37,631 nt of DNA from Kiritimatiellia bacterium (GCA_028718125.1 JAQUMN010000036.1:1-37631); one strand, 5' to 3'; shown: positions 1-6,907, counted from the stretch's first letter. The notes: generated by a model from the letters alone, not told the origin. A program made the numbers and translations.

Positions 1-121
1 ACACGCAGTTTCCACCCGCGCCCAGCCCGAAACCGCCCATACGGCCCCTTCCGCCACCACCCATTCCACGACCGGCTCCCGGCCCCGCTCCCATTGGTCC
101 AGTTCCATCTCCTTTAGGCAT
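1..121 (-). CDS. DUF5320-like glycine-rich protein, partial (N-terminus only)
   Basis: Forty codons are visible before the gene runs off the left edge. The start is the ATG ending at 121, with GGAGGTGAG a few bases upstream. The opening MPKGDGTGPMG matches the neighbouring DUF5320 gene and is typical of that family; the rest is almost pure Gly/Arg/Met with a Cys at residue 39. DUF5320 proteins commonly sit beside NifX-like and MinD/Mrp-like iron-sulfur genes, but their biochemical role is not established. It is the last visible gene of the minus-strand operon headed at 1421 and probably a tandem paralogue of the 222-599 gene. Confidence 0.75.
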   Translation of the reverse strand, partial: MPKGDGTGPMGAGPGAGRGMGGGGRGRMGGFGLGAGGNCV

Positions 122-221
122 AACTCACCTCCATTCCCTTTCGTTATTATCCGATTTAATAACAGGCAGGCCCGGCACCCGCGCGAATGCCAGGCTGACT
201 GTATTTTTTAGGGCGCATTAT

Positions 222-599
222 CTATTGCGCCACTTTCTCGGTTTCCAGTTCATGGAGCCGCTTCCGAATATTACCCAAAGCGGTTTCAATTTGCCCCGCC
301 TGGCCCTTCAGCATGTCCAGTTCCTGTTCCTTCGTCGGCGCGGAAGCGCAAGGCATTGCATACGGCGCTCCGTACGGCAAGCCGGTCCCCGCTGAACCGG
401 GGACTCCCGTTGCGTAAAAGCGGTTCCGCCAACCGCGTCCTCCGCCCCAGAATCCCCGTCCACGACCGACCCCCATCCCGAACCCGCGTCCGGAAATCGG
501 ATTCATGTATCCGGGCATTCCGTATCCCGCGCAGAATCCTGCCGCGCGGCCTGTCATTGGCCCCATTCCCATCGGGCCCGTTCCATCTCCTGCTGGCAT
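222..599 (-). CDS. DUF5320 family protein
   Basis: A 125-aa protein starting at the ATG ending at 599, behind a clear GGAGG site. Residues 1-60 are Gly/Met/Arg-rich, beginning MPAGDGTGPMGMGPMTGRAAG, with an isolated Cys at 23 and a second Cys near 84. The last 35-40 residues (from about KEQELDMLKGQ) form a predicted amphipathic helix or coiled coil, the usual DUF5320 layout. The function of the family is unknown; its repeated linkage to NifX/dinitrogenase-cofactor-like proteins suggests a role in metal-cluster handling (inference). It lies 33 bp downstream of the second NifX-like gene and probably shares its transcript from the sigma-54-type promoter near 1457-1472. Confidence 0.85.
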   Translation of the reverse strand: MPAGDGTGPMGMGPMTGRAAGFCAGYGMPGYMNPISGRGFGMGVGRGRGFWGGGRGWRNRFYATGVPGSAGTGLPYGAPYAMPCASAPTKEQELDMLKGQAGQIETALGNIRKRLHELETEKVAQ

Positions 600-632
600 G
601 ACTGCCTCCTTTCTGTTGTTTGTCGTTCAATC

Positions 633-995
633 TTAAGCCCAATGCCCTTCAACATTGGCCGTTGATGCTTCTTTCAACTCGCCCGCCTTGAACATGCGAA
701 TGGCGTCAGCCACCGTGCCTTCGGTAAACAGATAAATCTTTACCCCTGCTGCATTCAGAACGCGAAACGCCTTTGGGCCCACATTGCCGGTAATAACCGC
801 TTCCGCGCCCAAGCGGGCCACCGTTTCCGCCGCCTGGATGCCGGCACCTTGCGCCGCGTTCAGATTCTGCGTGTTGTCATGCAATGTTGTTTCGTTCGTT
901 TCGGTGTCCACCAGGATAAAAAACTTTGCCCGTCCAAAGCGGGGATCCACTTTGTCGCTTAACTGCCTGCCTTTAGCGGTCAACAGAATCTTCAC
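633..995 (-). CDS. NifX/NifB-type dinitrogenase iron-molybdenum cofactor-binding family protein
   Basis: A 120-aa single-domain protein of the NifX/NafY/NifB-C-terminal (Di-Nase) fold. Visible family marks are the N-terminal MKILLTAKG strand, the DPRFGRAKFF segment, and the central AEAVITGNVGPKAF segment followed by GVKIYLF. The start is GTG at 995, with AAGGAG in the 12-bp gap after the upstream NifX-like gene. Nif homologues bind FeMo-co or its precursors; stand-alone copies outside nif clusters are common in anaerobes and have unclear roles. No nif structural genes are visible, so nitrogen fixation should not be inferred. It belongs to the operon 1421 to below 1. Confidence 0.88.
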   Translation of the reverse strand: MKILLTAKGRQLSDKVDPRFGRAKFFILVDTETNETTLHDNTQNLNAAQGAGIQAAETVARLGAEAVITGNVGPKAFRVLNAAGVKIYLFTEGTVADAIRMFKAGELKEASTANVEGHWA

Positions 996-1007
996 ACCTT
1001 TTCTCCT

Positions 1008-1421
1008 TCACATGACCAGTCTTCTTCCGCCGAAACACGCACCTCGACCGTGTCCAGCGCCTGACCCTCTGAATCTACCGCCGCGCCCGCAACACCCCGG
1101 CATGGCAAAAGCCGGCTTGAGTAATGTCCCACTCAGGTGGGCGGTCAAAACTTCTTCAACCGTGCCTGAAATAAAAGAAATAACTTGAATCCCCTTGGCG
1201 ACCAGAAGTCCAGCCAACGGATCAGAGATTGCCCCGCAGATTAACGTTTGCGGAGCGAGCGTCGCCAGTCGCCCCACCTGAGCCTGCGGCTCGGTGCCAG
1301 GCAGTGTTTCCTCATGCCGGGCAACCACCCGGTCGTCTTCAACATCGAGCATCATAACCTGTCGGGCCACATCGAACACCGGCGAGATTCTTCCATTCCA
1401 TGTTGCCAACGCCAATTTCAT
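1008..1421 (-). CDS. NifX-like dinitrogenase cofactor-binding family protein with Cys/Gly-rich tail
   Basis: A 137-aa protein. I place the start at the ATG ending at 1421 (MKLALATWNGRISPVFDVA) because GGAGGG stands ten bases upstream; the frame stays open to 1583 but has no good ribosome site there. Residues 1-100 are the Di-Nase/NifX fold (RISPVFDVAR, TLICGAISDPLAGLL, GIQVISFISG). The last 30 residues carry adjacent cysteines (PGCCGRGGR) and a Gly/Arg-rich stretch resembling the DUF5320 neighbours, plausibly a metal- or cluster-binding tail. It is the first gene of the operon and sits 25 bp downstream of the predicted start of a sigma-54 promoter. Confidence 0.87.
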   Translation of the reverse strand: MKLALATWNGRISPVFDVARQVMMLDVEDDRVVARHEETLPGTEPQAQVGRLATLAPQTLICGAISDPLAGLLVAKGIQVISFISGTVEEVLTAHLSGTLLKPAFAMPGCCGRGGRFRGSGAGHGRGACFGGRRLVM

Positions 1422-1456
1422 GTATGTATGTCCCTCCATTTCACGATATGATACGT

Positions 1457-1472
1457 AGCACGAAACGTGCCA
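1457..1472 (-). promoter_or_regulatory. Candidate sigma-54 (-24/-12) promoter of the NifX/DUF5320 operon
   Basis: Read on the minus strand the site is TGGCACGTTTCGTGCT. The GG and GC doublets have the exact spacing of the sigma-54 consensus TGGCACG-N4-TTGC, with one mismatch in the -12 block. The start point would be near 1446, giving a 25-nt leader containing the GGAGGG site of the 1421 gene. The adjacent upstream gene encodes a sigma-54 activator. The element also contains a GCACG-AAA-CGTGC inverted repeat, so a plain operator is the main alternative. Confidence 0.7.
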
Positions 1473-1544
1473 GATGCTTTTTCGTGTGCGCAGCAAGGTG
1501 TAACGCACTCCCGGATAGCCTGATACGGGTGGAGCGGGCATTTG

Positions 1545-1585
1545 GCTTGCTATGCACTTGGTCGCATTGAGGCGACTGAGCAAGC
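1545..1585. promoter_or_regulatory. Nested dyad, candidate upstream activator site or hairpin
   Basis: GCTTGCT (1545-1551) pairs with AGCAAGC (1579-1585), and inside it GTCGC (1561-1565) pairs with GCGAC (1572-1576). The inner 16-bp dyad is centred about 120 bp upstream of the predicted sigma-54 start point, the usual distance for an enhancer site. It also lies just past the activator's stop codon, so it could instead be a transcript-end hairpin, although no T-run follows. Confidence 0.4.
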
Positions 1586-1601
1586 GATTTAGAGGCGCGA
1601 A

Positions 1602-2993
1602 TCAGCGACTCTGCGTGGATTCAGTATGCGAGCGGCCGTCTTGAGCGGGAAGTTCAATCCCCAAGGCTTTGATCTTGCGAAACAGCGTACTTTTGTGAAG
1701 GCCCAGTGCATGAGCGGCGGCCAGACGATTGAAACCGTTGCGTTCCAGGGCCATGCGGATGGCCTGCGCTTCGGCGGCGTGAGTCTGTGCGGCAATAGTG
1801 TTTTCCTCCGAAGAGGAAAAGGATGCCCGGCCTCCAAGTTCCGGAGGTAACTGAGCACGTTCAATGTTGCCCTCGCCGCAAAGCACGAAGGCACGTTCCA
1901 GGATATTCTCCAATTCCCGCACATTTCCGGGATAGTCGTGCGCCATTAGCAGCGCCATGACATCCGACGAGGTGCCAATGACGGCCTTGCCCTGCAAGCG
2001 ATTGAAACGCGCAATGAAGTGATCGACAAGCAAGGGAATATCCTCCTTGCGTTTTCGCAACGGCGGAAGGTCCACCTTTACGACGTTCAAACGATAGAAG
2101 AGGTCTTCGCGAAAAGTCCCTTTTCGAATCTGTGCCGACAGGTCGCGATGCGTGGCCGCTACGATGCGCACGTCCGCGAGGAGCGTTTCGGTCCCGCCTA
2201 ATGGCTCGTATCTTTTGTCTTGCAACACTCGTAGCAGCCGAATCTGTAGCGCCGGACTGATGTCGCCGATCTCATCCAGAAAAAGCGTTCCGCTTTCGGC
2301 CAGAGCGAAGCGGCCCGGCTTATCCTTGGCTGCTCCCGTGAACGCGCCTTTCACATAACCGAAGAGTTCGGATTCCAACAGTGTATCGGGCAAAGCACCA
2401 CAGTTGACGGCCACAAAGGGTTTGGTTTTCCGGGTGCTGAAACTATGAATGGCGCGCGCCATAAGTTCCTTGCCAGTGCCTGTCTCGCCCTGGATCAACA
2501 CTGTGGCGTCACTGGCCGCAATTTGCGGCAGAATGTCAAAAATGTGCCGCATAGCGGCGCTACGGCTCACCAGATCGCCAATTTCAAACCGCCCTTTCAA
2601 TTCCTTGCGTAATTCCTCCACCAGGCTGAGATCACGAAACGTTTCTGCGCCGCCCACGACTCGGCCTTTTTCGTCCTTCAGGATCGCGGTGGAGACGCTG
2701 ATCGGGATGCGGCGGCCCTCGGTATCTATAATGAACGCCGAGCGATTAATAATTGGTTTGCCGGTCTTGACGGTGTGCCGCAACGCGCAATCCGCCTCGC
2801 ACATACTGGCGCGAAGTACCTCTGAGCATGGCTTGCCGATGGCTTCCCGCCGCCGGATACCGGTGATAGTCTCGGCGGCGCGGTTGAACGATGTGATGCG
2901 CCAGTTCGAATCCACCGTAAACACACCATCCGATATGCTTTCAAGGATGGCATTCGTCCCAGTGCCCAAACTTCGATCTGTATTCTTCTTCAC
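1602..2993 (-). CDS. PAS-containing sigma-54-dependent transcriptional activator (NtrC/Fis family)
   Basis: A 463-aa enhancer-binding protein that would remodel sigma-54 RNA polymerase by ATP hydrolysis. In order: PAS sensor (about 12-120); AAA+ domain with Walker A GETGTGKE (169-176), the sigma-54-contacting GAFTGA loop (216-221), Walker B LFLDEIGD (237-244) and GNVRELEN; and a C-terminal Fis-type helix-turn-helix (about 415-455). The PAS domain has a cysteine group (Cys56, Cys65, Cys69, around MCEADC) that could sense redox state or hold a metal cluster (inference). There is no receiver domain, so the signal is probably sensed directly. The start is GTG at 2993. It lies immediately upstream of the NifX/DUF5320 operon, its likely target. 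Confidence 0.95.
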   Translation of the reverse strand: MKKNTDRSLGTGTNAILESISDGVFTVDSNWRITSFNRAAETITGIRRREAIGKPCSEVLRASMCEADCALRHTVKTGKPIINRSAFIIDTEGRRIPISVSTAILKDEKGRVVGGAETFRDLSLVEELRKELKGRFEIGDLVSRSAAMRHIFDILPQIAASDATVLIQGETGTGKELMARAIHSFSTRKTKPFVAVNCGALPDTLLESELFGYVKGAFTGAAKDKPGRFALAESGTLFLDEIGDISPALQIRLLRVLQDKRYEPLGGTETLLADVRIVAATHRDLSAQIRKGTFREDLFYRLNVVKVDLPPLRKRKEDIPLLVDHFIARFNRLQGKAVIGTSSDVMALLMAHDYPGNVRELENILERAFVLCGEGNIERAQLPPELGGRASFSSSEENTIAAQTHAAEAQAIRMALERNGFNRLAAAHALGLHKSTLFRKIKALGIELPAQDGRSHTESTQSR

Positions 2994-3035
2994 AGCGAGG
3001 CAGTTCCTTGCTCGTCGGTTTTCAGTCGTGAGTTT

Positions 3036-3065
3036 ATCTTAACATAACTTGGTTTATCATTACAA
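3036..3065 (-). promoter_or_regulatory. Candidate sigma-70-type promoter of the sigma-54 activator gene
   Basis: On the minus strand TTGTAA (3060-3065) and TAAGAT (3036-3041) are separated by 18 bp, about 40 bp upstream of the GTG start at 2993. Each hexamer matches the consensus at four of six positions. The word GATAAAC occurs twice across it (3032-3038 and 3052-3058), 20 bp apart on the same face of the helix, a possible regulator site. Confidence 0.4.
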
Positions 3066-3084
3066 GTTGCCTCCCTATGGCACC

Positions 3085-3296
3085 CAGGGCAAACGCATCT
3101 AAATCCTTTGGGAATCTTGAGAAGCGCATCATTCTTGATGTTATACCCTCTCCCTTGGGAGAGGACGGCGGTGAGGGGCGCAATAGTCAGCTATTCCCCT
3201 CGCCCTAACCCTTTCCCGAGGGAGAGGGAATATTATTTAAACACCACTGGTAGAGCTTTATATGGGTTGCGCTGAAATTTAGATGCGTTTGCCCTG
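3085..3296. mobile_element. MITE-like non-coding element with perfect 20-bp terminal inverted repeats
   Basis: The ends are exact reverse complements: 3085-3104 begins CAGGGCAAACGC and 3277-3296 ends GCGTTTGCCCTG. Inside are two 33-bp arms, 3146-3178 and 3196-3228, which are inverted copies matching at 25 of 33 positions; each is itself a CCCTCTCCC/GGGAGAGG-type hairpin. The 212-bp unit has no plausible gene. ATGGCACC directly before the left end and ATGGCGCC two bases after the right end may be remnants of a target duplication. The unit fills the gap between bioB and the activator gene. A transposase-dependent miniature element is the best reading; a REP/BIME-type repeat is the alternative. 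Confidence 0.7.
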
Positions 3297-3313
3297 CAAT
3301 GGCGCCGCCATGA

Positions 3314-4321
3314 TCAGGCCTCGATACAGCCCACTTCAAATCCCAACCCTCTGATCATCTCAAAATCCCTGGAATAGCCCTGGCCAGGGGTGGTTAAATA
3401 GCCCTCGGTAAAAATGGAATTGGCGGCAAACAAGGCCAGGGGCTGGAGCGGTCCCAGACAGATTTCACGACCACCCGCGGCGCGGATGTCCATTCGTGGA
3501 TTGACCAGCCGGAACATGGCCAGGGCACGCAACGCCTCCAAGGCGGTCAAAGGCGGCGTACGTTCCAGCGGTGTGCCGGGGCGCGGATTAAAAAAATTGA
3601 CCGGAATGGAATCAACGTCCAATTCCCGCAGGGCCAAGGCGAGATCCACCCGATCTTCAAGTGTTTCCCCCATGCCGATGATACCCCCACAGCAAATTTC
3701 CAGTCCGGCGTCCTTAGCCTTTCGAACGGTGGCCATGCGGTCATCGTAAGAATGGGTGTTGCAGACATGCGGGAAATAACGGCGCGCGGTTTCCAAATTA
3801 TGGTTGTAACGGTTCACTCCCGCCTCCGCCAGACGGCGCAACTGTTCATCCGTCGCCAGTCCCGAGGAAACACAAATGCTCAGCTTGAGTCCTTCGGCGT
3901 GTATCCGGTGCGCGGCCTCACACATCGTTTCAACCGCATCCTCAGTGGGAGCGCGGCCGCTGGTAACGACACAATACTTCACTGCGCCCATTCCAGCAGC
4001 TTGACGCGCACCAGCAACCAATTCTTCCACACTGCGCAATGGATAACGATCAATATTCGCATGGGATGCGGCCGACTGACTGCAAAAACCGCAGTTTTCA
4101 GAACAAGCGCCACTGCGGGCGTTTTGGATGACGTGGAGGTTCACGCGCCGTCCGAATGCTTCCCGACGCAGGCGGTACGCCGCGGCTATAATCTCCAAAA
4201 GATCACCTTCATCTGCCCGCAGAACCGCCAGCGCGTCTTCCCGCGTGAGTCCGGTCTTTGTCAGGGCTTTATCCGCCAATACCATCCAGTTTAGTCTTTC
4301 CGCCTCAATGTTTTCCTGCAT
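3314..4321 (-). CDS. bioB: Biotin synthase
   Basis: A 335-aa radical-SAM enzyme of usual BioB length that inserts sulfur into dethiobiotin to make biotin. The SAM-cluster motif is CSENCGFC (Cys73, Cys77, Cys80). Other family signatures are YNHNLETARRYFP, CGGIIGMGE and the NFFNPRPGTPLE segment; the conserved Arg expected to ligand the second cluster is in DIRAAGGRE. The start is the ATG at 4321 behind GAGGTGA. It follows the DUF134 gene by 39 bp and is probably cotranscribed with it. No other biotin genes are in the window. Confidence 0.97.
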   Translation of the reverse strand: MQENIEAERLNWMVLADKALTKTGLTREDALAVLRADEGDLLEIIAAAYRLRREAFGRRVNLHVIQNARSGACSENCGFCSQSAASHANIDRYPLRSVEELVAGARQAAGMGAVKYCVVTSGRAPTEDAVETMCEAAHRIHAEGLKLSICVSSGLATDEQLRRLAEAGVNRYNHNLETARRYFPHVCNTHSYDDRMATVRKAKDAGLEICCGGIIGMGETLEDRVDLALALRELDVDSIPVNFFNPRPGTPLERTPPLTALEALRALAMFRLVNPRMDIRAAGGREICLGPLQPLALFAANSIFTEGYLTTPGQGYSRDFEMIRGLGFEVGCIEA

Positions 4322-4360
4322 ACAATCTCACCTCTTTAGAAATTAAAATGCGCGCCGATG

Positions 4361-4741
4361 TCACTTCGTCCGACCTGATCGATTCCGACCATGAGACCGC
4401 CTTGGCCCTTCGCCCAATCCTGGCCGGGAACTTATCCGCTGCTGTGGATTGCCCGGCATGACCAGACCACCTTCGACCTGCAAAGCCTTGCCATGAACCA
4501 TAACGTCTGCTACTTTCCGCCGCGCCGCCTCCACGATCCGAGTAAAGGTCGGGAGGGAAATCTTCATCTTTTCCGCGGCCTGTTCCTGGTAGAGGCCGTC
4601 CAAATCCGCAAGCCGCAGGGATTCGAATTCATCCAGCGTGAGGATCACTTCCTTCAACATGTGGGCCGGGATTCCGGCAAGTTTGAAGTAAACGGCGCAG
4701 GGGCTGATGTCAATATGCCTGAGGCAACAGGGTCGCGGCAC
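4361..4741 (-). CDS. DUF134 family DNA-binding protein
   Basis: A 126-aa protein with a GTG start at 4741 and AGGAGG six bases upstream. It shows the DUF134 pattern: an MPRP start, a short cysteine-bearing N-terminus (Cys5, Cys6, Cys16), then an acidic LTLDEFESLRLADLDGLYQE segment and a helix-turn-helix (AAEKMKISLPTFTRIVEAARRKVADVMVHGKAL). The family resembles sigma-factor region 4-like DNA-binding proteins and is often found near NifX/MinD-type iron-sulfur genes, as here. The tail from about residue 100 is basic and disordered. It is the first gene of a likely two-gene transcript with bioB. Confidence 0.85.
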   Translation of the reverse strand: MPRPCCLRHIDISPCAVYFKLAGIPAHMLKEVILTLDEFESLRLADLDGLYQEQAAEKMKISLPTFTRIVEAARRKVADVMVHGKALQVEGGLVMPGNPQQRISSRPGLGEGPRRSHGRNRSGRTK

Positions 4742-4767
4742 GGATCCTCCTAAAATTCATGACGCGC

Positions 4768-4796
4768 ATTATGAACATATGTTTACAACATGCCAA
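4768..4796 (-). promoter_or_regulatory. Sigma-70-type promoter with palindromic spacer upstream of the DUF134 gene
   Basis: On the minus strand TTGGCA (4791-4796) and CATAAT (4768-4773) are separated by exactly 17 bp, 27 bp upstream of the GTG start. The 10-bp palindrome AACATATGTT (4774-4783) sits in the spacer touching the -10 box, a position suited to repression, possibly by DUF134 itself (inference). Confidence 0.6.
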
Positions 4797-4928
4797 TAGG
4801 AATATTCAGATTGTTTTGCGGGGGAATGCATCCAAAATGGAATCGGTGCTACCCCGGAACTGCCGTATCACCCATCGCATGGAACGCCATTTTTTATTCC
4901 CTTCCAGTGAAACTTTTTCCCCAAAAGT

Positions 4929-4937
4929 CTTAAATAC
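4929..4937 (+). promoter_or_regulatory. Archaeal-type BRE/TATA-like promoter, leaderless geometry
   Basis: CTTAAATAC is preceded by purine-rich CCAAAAGT. The box centre is about 27 bp upstream of the ATG at 4961, so an archaeal start point would fall on or next to that codon; no Shine-Dalgarno sequence is seen in between. A bacterial -10 reading (TAAATACTAT) lacks a convincing -35. Confidence 0.45.
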
Positions 4938-4960
4938 TATGCACGCGTTGTCATCCCAGA

Positions 4961-5185
4961 ATGACACACGACAAATACACCCCATTTGAATCGAGACTTG
5001 AACAGGTGCTTAAAGGCGTTGACGCGAACATGCAAGCGGTTAAGGGAATGGTTGCCAGCATGTATGGTCGGTTCGACGAGCTTGTAGATACGTCTGAAGC
5101 CACGTTTAAGACCGTGACCTATGAGCCGACCAACGCCCGTTACTCGCTCGACGAAGACTTGGATTTCCTCGACGAGGATAACTGA
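4961..5185 (+). CDS. Small acidic protein of unknown function
   Basis: A 74-aa protein I do not recognise. Residues 10-45 look helical (RLEQVLKGVDANMQAVKGMVASMYGRFDEL); the C-terminus is strongly acidic (YSLDEDLDFLDEDN). There are no cysteines, membrane segments or signal peptide. No ribosome site precedes the ATG, but a TATA-like box lies about 27 bp upstream, consistent with a leaderless message. It is followed at 53 bp by a zinc-ribbon gene with its own TATA-like box. Composition and an ordinary start support it as a real gene. Confidence 0.55.
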   Translation: MTHDKYTPFESRLEQVLKGVDANMQAVKGMVASMYGRFDELVDTSEATFKTVTYEPTNARYSLDEDLDFLDEDN

Positions 5186-5202
5186 CCCACCGGCATCGAA
5201 AC

Positions 5203-5211
5203 CTTTATAAG
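5203..5211 (+). promoter_or_regulatory. Archaeal-type BRE/TATA-like promoter
   Basis: CTTTATAAG is preceded by CGAAAC, a close match to the archaeal BRE/TATA pattern. It lies about 30 bp upstream of the first ATG of the zinc-ribbon gene (5239). No bacterial -35 hexamer is placed correctly. Confidence 0.5.
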
Positions 5212-5238
5212 CACGGTCCCCCTTAGCTACCCGAGGTA

Positions 5239-5433
5239 ATGCCAATGGGAAAAGGAAGACCGACAAAATGTCCTGCTTGTGGAAGTTCTATTTCGCGATC
5301 ACGCGGTTACAAATATTATGCAGGCGGCCGTAAAGTCCGAGACCGGCAATGCAATAACTGCGGCAGACGCTATCTTGTGAAGCACTCCGTTGCAAGCTAC
5401 AGGACATCTTTGCGGAATCCTGCGAAGCCATAA
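5239..5433 (+). CDS. Small zinc-ribbon protein
   Basis: A 64-aa basic protein with two CxxC pairs, CPAC (about 11-14) and CNNC (about 39-42), separated by 24 residues: a zinc ribbon of the kind found in transposase InsA-like and archaeal small DNA-binding proteins. The tail after the second pair is basic (GRRYLVKHS). The start is either 5239 or the in-frame ATG at 5245, which has GAGGT at a better distance. It overlaps the next gene by one base (TAATG), so the two are likely translated together. A nucleic-acid-binding role is inferred; no partner is evident. Confidence 0.75.
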   Translation: MPMGKGRPTKCPACGSSISRSRGYKYYAGGRKVRDRQCNNCGRRYLVKHSVASYRTSLRNPAKP

Positions 5434-5813
5434 TGGCAAAGAAGGATCAAGGTAAAATGAAATTTGACTGCGCGGTAAAACTGGGTGGAAAACCAAAGCA
5501 AGTTCCAGATGCAAAAATAATAGGCAATCTTGACTGGAAAACCGAGGACCTTCGAAAAATGATAGACGCCTTTCGCTCTCAGTTAAGCCATGTCAGGGAT
5601 CTATCGGCTTTTATGGCCTTGAAACGCTCAGAAATAAGACCGGACGATCAAGTGTCGCTGTATGGGTTTATGGATACACAAGAACAACTCAAGATTGAGA
5701 CTTCGCTTCTTGCCGGTCATGTCCCGATACTTCAAGAAATGATGGCCGAAATGAAAGTCAAGCCCAACAAGGAAACCCGAAGTCTTTTGAACGAGATCCG
5801 CAACATGGCCTGA
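5433..5813 (+). CDS. Hypothetical protein
   Basis: A 126-aa charged protein, coupled to the zinc-ribbon gene by a TAATG overlap. I do not recognise a family. It is probably mostly helical (DLRKMIDAFRSQLSHVRDLSAFMAL; KIETSLLAGHVPILQEMMAEM), with no cysteine motif beyond a single Cys at 13, no membrane segment and no signal peptide. The basic N-terminus and helical core could suit a nucleic-acid-associated or partner protein for the zinc ribbon, which is only inference from linkage. Confidence 0.6.
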   Translation: MAKKDQGKMKFDCAVKLGGKPKQVPDAKIIGNLDWKTEDLRKMIDAFRSQLSHVRDLSAFMALKRSEIRPDDQVSLYGFMDTQEQLKIETSLLAGHVPILQEMMAEMKVKPNKETRSLLNEIRNMA

Positions 5814-6013
5814 CGGCATTGGGATTTACCTGTTAATCCCTTGCGGCAGGCTTGAGACCGGCCTGAATATTATTCTGTCGAATATTTTTGTTGCATAATT
5901 ATCCAATTATTATAGTTTTATCCTGTCTTGGAAATAGTTCACACTTCTACTGAAACATGAAGTTTTCTTGCCTGTTTTGATTTTTACGTAAGTTCAATCC
6001 TGTCCGTCTCTTA

Positions 6014-6039
6014 AAGCCGGTTTCCCGGCTTATTTTTTT
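6014..6039 (+). terminator. Rho-independent terminator
   Basis: AAGCCGG (6014-6020), loop TTTC, CCGGCTT (6025-6031), then ATTTTTTT. The 7-bp GC-rich stem and T-run form a textbook terminator for the small-gene group ending at 5813. Confidence 0.85.
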
Positions 6040-6084
6040 GCCCAAATATGGTCCGGCACCCTGCCGACTTCCTGCTATCGCAAA

Positions 6085-6133
6085 GCTTAAATACTTTGCA
6101 TTCTTATTCTTGGCATTGCGACGTTAAACGTCG
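6085..6133 (+). promoter_or_regulatory. TATA-like promoter and palindromic operator upstream of the recombinase
   Basis: GCTTAAATAC (6085-6094) preceded by GCAAA resembles the box at 4929. The expected start point about 26 bp on (near 6116) abuts a perfect odd palindrome CGACGTT-A-AACGTCG (6119-6133). An operator at the start point would allow tight repression of the recombinase gene, 96 bp further on. Confidence 0.4.
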
Positions 6134-6228
6134 TTTTCCCTTATCAAGTCACGCGCCTAAAATAGTTCGCCTTTCAGTAGAAAGATGAACATTCACCAAA
6201 TATATGGAGATACCGACGATGAATAACA

Positions 6229-6879
6229 ATGATCATGCAAATAAAAAAAACGAGCCAAGCCCACTGGCTCTTGGACACAAATAAATTTCTGGCTGAGGCA
6301 GAGCTACAGCGGCTGATCAGAATTACCGAGAAGGAAAAAGATAAGGCATTAAATGCAGGCAGGAAAACACCGGTCAAGGACTGGTTTCTCGTATGTGTGG
6401 CAATCGAAACTGGCTTGCGGGTGCAGGAAATAGCGGATTTGTCCTGCGGAGATTTTCAGTTTAACGGAGGCCATAGCACAGTGCTGGTACGTAACGGCAA
6501 AGGCGGGAAGAAGCGGCTGGTACATATTCGCGACGAGTTTTGTGACATGGCGCAATATTTCTTCGATTGGAAGCGCCAGCAGCGCGAAAGCACGGAACAG
6601 AACGAACCTGTTTTCTGCGTCAACGGGAGGTGCATGACCAAGCGCGCATTGCAGAAATCTTATAAGCGCAGCTTGGCAAAGGCCGGGGTTATCCAGGCAA
6701 AAGGCGTGGGTATTCATTCCCTGCGGCACACCTATGCCAGCTTTTTGCTCAAGGCCAGTAAGTTCAACCTTCGACTGGTTCAGCAACAGTTGGGACATGA
6801 ATCCAGCAAGACGACGGAGGTATATGCGCATGTGTTTGATCAGGATATGGAAAAGGCGTTGGGAAGGCTATATGCGTGA
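6229..6879 (+). CDS. Tyrosine recombinase / phage-type integrase
   Basis: A 216-aa protein consisting almost entirely of the catalytic domain of the XerC/D-lambda integrase class. The active-site set is visible: Arg in ETGLRVQEIADL, Lys in the KGGKKR beta-hairpin, HSLRHTYASFLL (His and Arg), QLGHESS (His), and the nucleophile Tyr in TTEVYAHVF near residue 198. The usual SAM-like N-terminal core-binding domain is reduced to about 50 residues, so it is short for the family. It would catalyse site-specific DNA exchange and may have moved the 4.9-14 kb block, but no att repeats were found. ATG at 6229 or 6235 are both possible. Confidence 0.9.
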   Translation: MIMQIKKTSQAHWLLDTNKFLAEAELQRLIRITEKEKDKALNAGRKTPVKDWFLVCVAIETGLRVQEIADLSCGDFQFNGGHSTVLVRNGKGGKKRLVHIRDEFCDMAQYFFDWKRQQRESTEQNEPVFCVNGRCMTKRALQKSYKRSLAKAGVIQAKGVGIHSLRHTYASFLLKASKFNLRLVQQQLGHESSKTTEVYAHVFDQDMEKALGRLYA

Positions 6880-6907
6880 GAAATGAATCTCAATATGGAG
6901 GTGTACT

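Larger units (their letters stand above)
5814..6228. other. 415-bp gene-free AT-rich region with hairpins
   Basis: No convincing gene is present. The region holds an AT-rich stretch with ATAATT (5895-5900) facing AATTAT (5905-5910), a rho-independent terminator at 6014-6039, a TATA-like box at 6085-6094 and a 15-bp palindrome at 6119-6133. No tRNA is seen beside the recombinase that follows, so an integration site cannot be assigned. Confidence 0.6.

Noticed and set aside
633..1421. Nitrogen fixation locus
   Set aside because: NifX-like folds occur widely outside nif clusters and no nifHDK, nifB or nifEN genes are present.
1422..1583. Longer N-terminus for the NifX-like protein at 1421
   Set aside because: The extension is not family-like, lacks a ribosome site, and would begin upstream of the sigma-54 promoter's predicted start point.
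5814..6228. tRNA or att site next to the recombinase
   Set aside because: No cloverleaf-like sequence or direct repeat pair was found by eye in the gap; composition is AT-rich with ordinary hairpins.
6221..6260. Possible frameshift at the A8C run at the start of the recombinase
   Set aside because: The main frame already has ATG codons at 6229 and 6235 and a complete catalytic domain; the alternative frame stops after 21 codons without adding a known domain.
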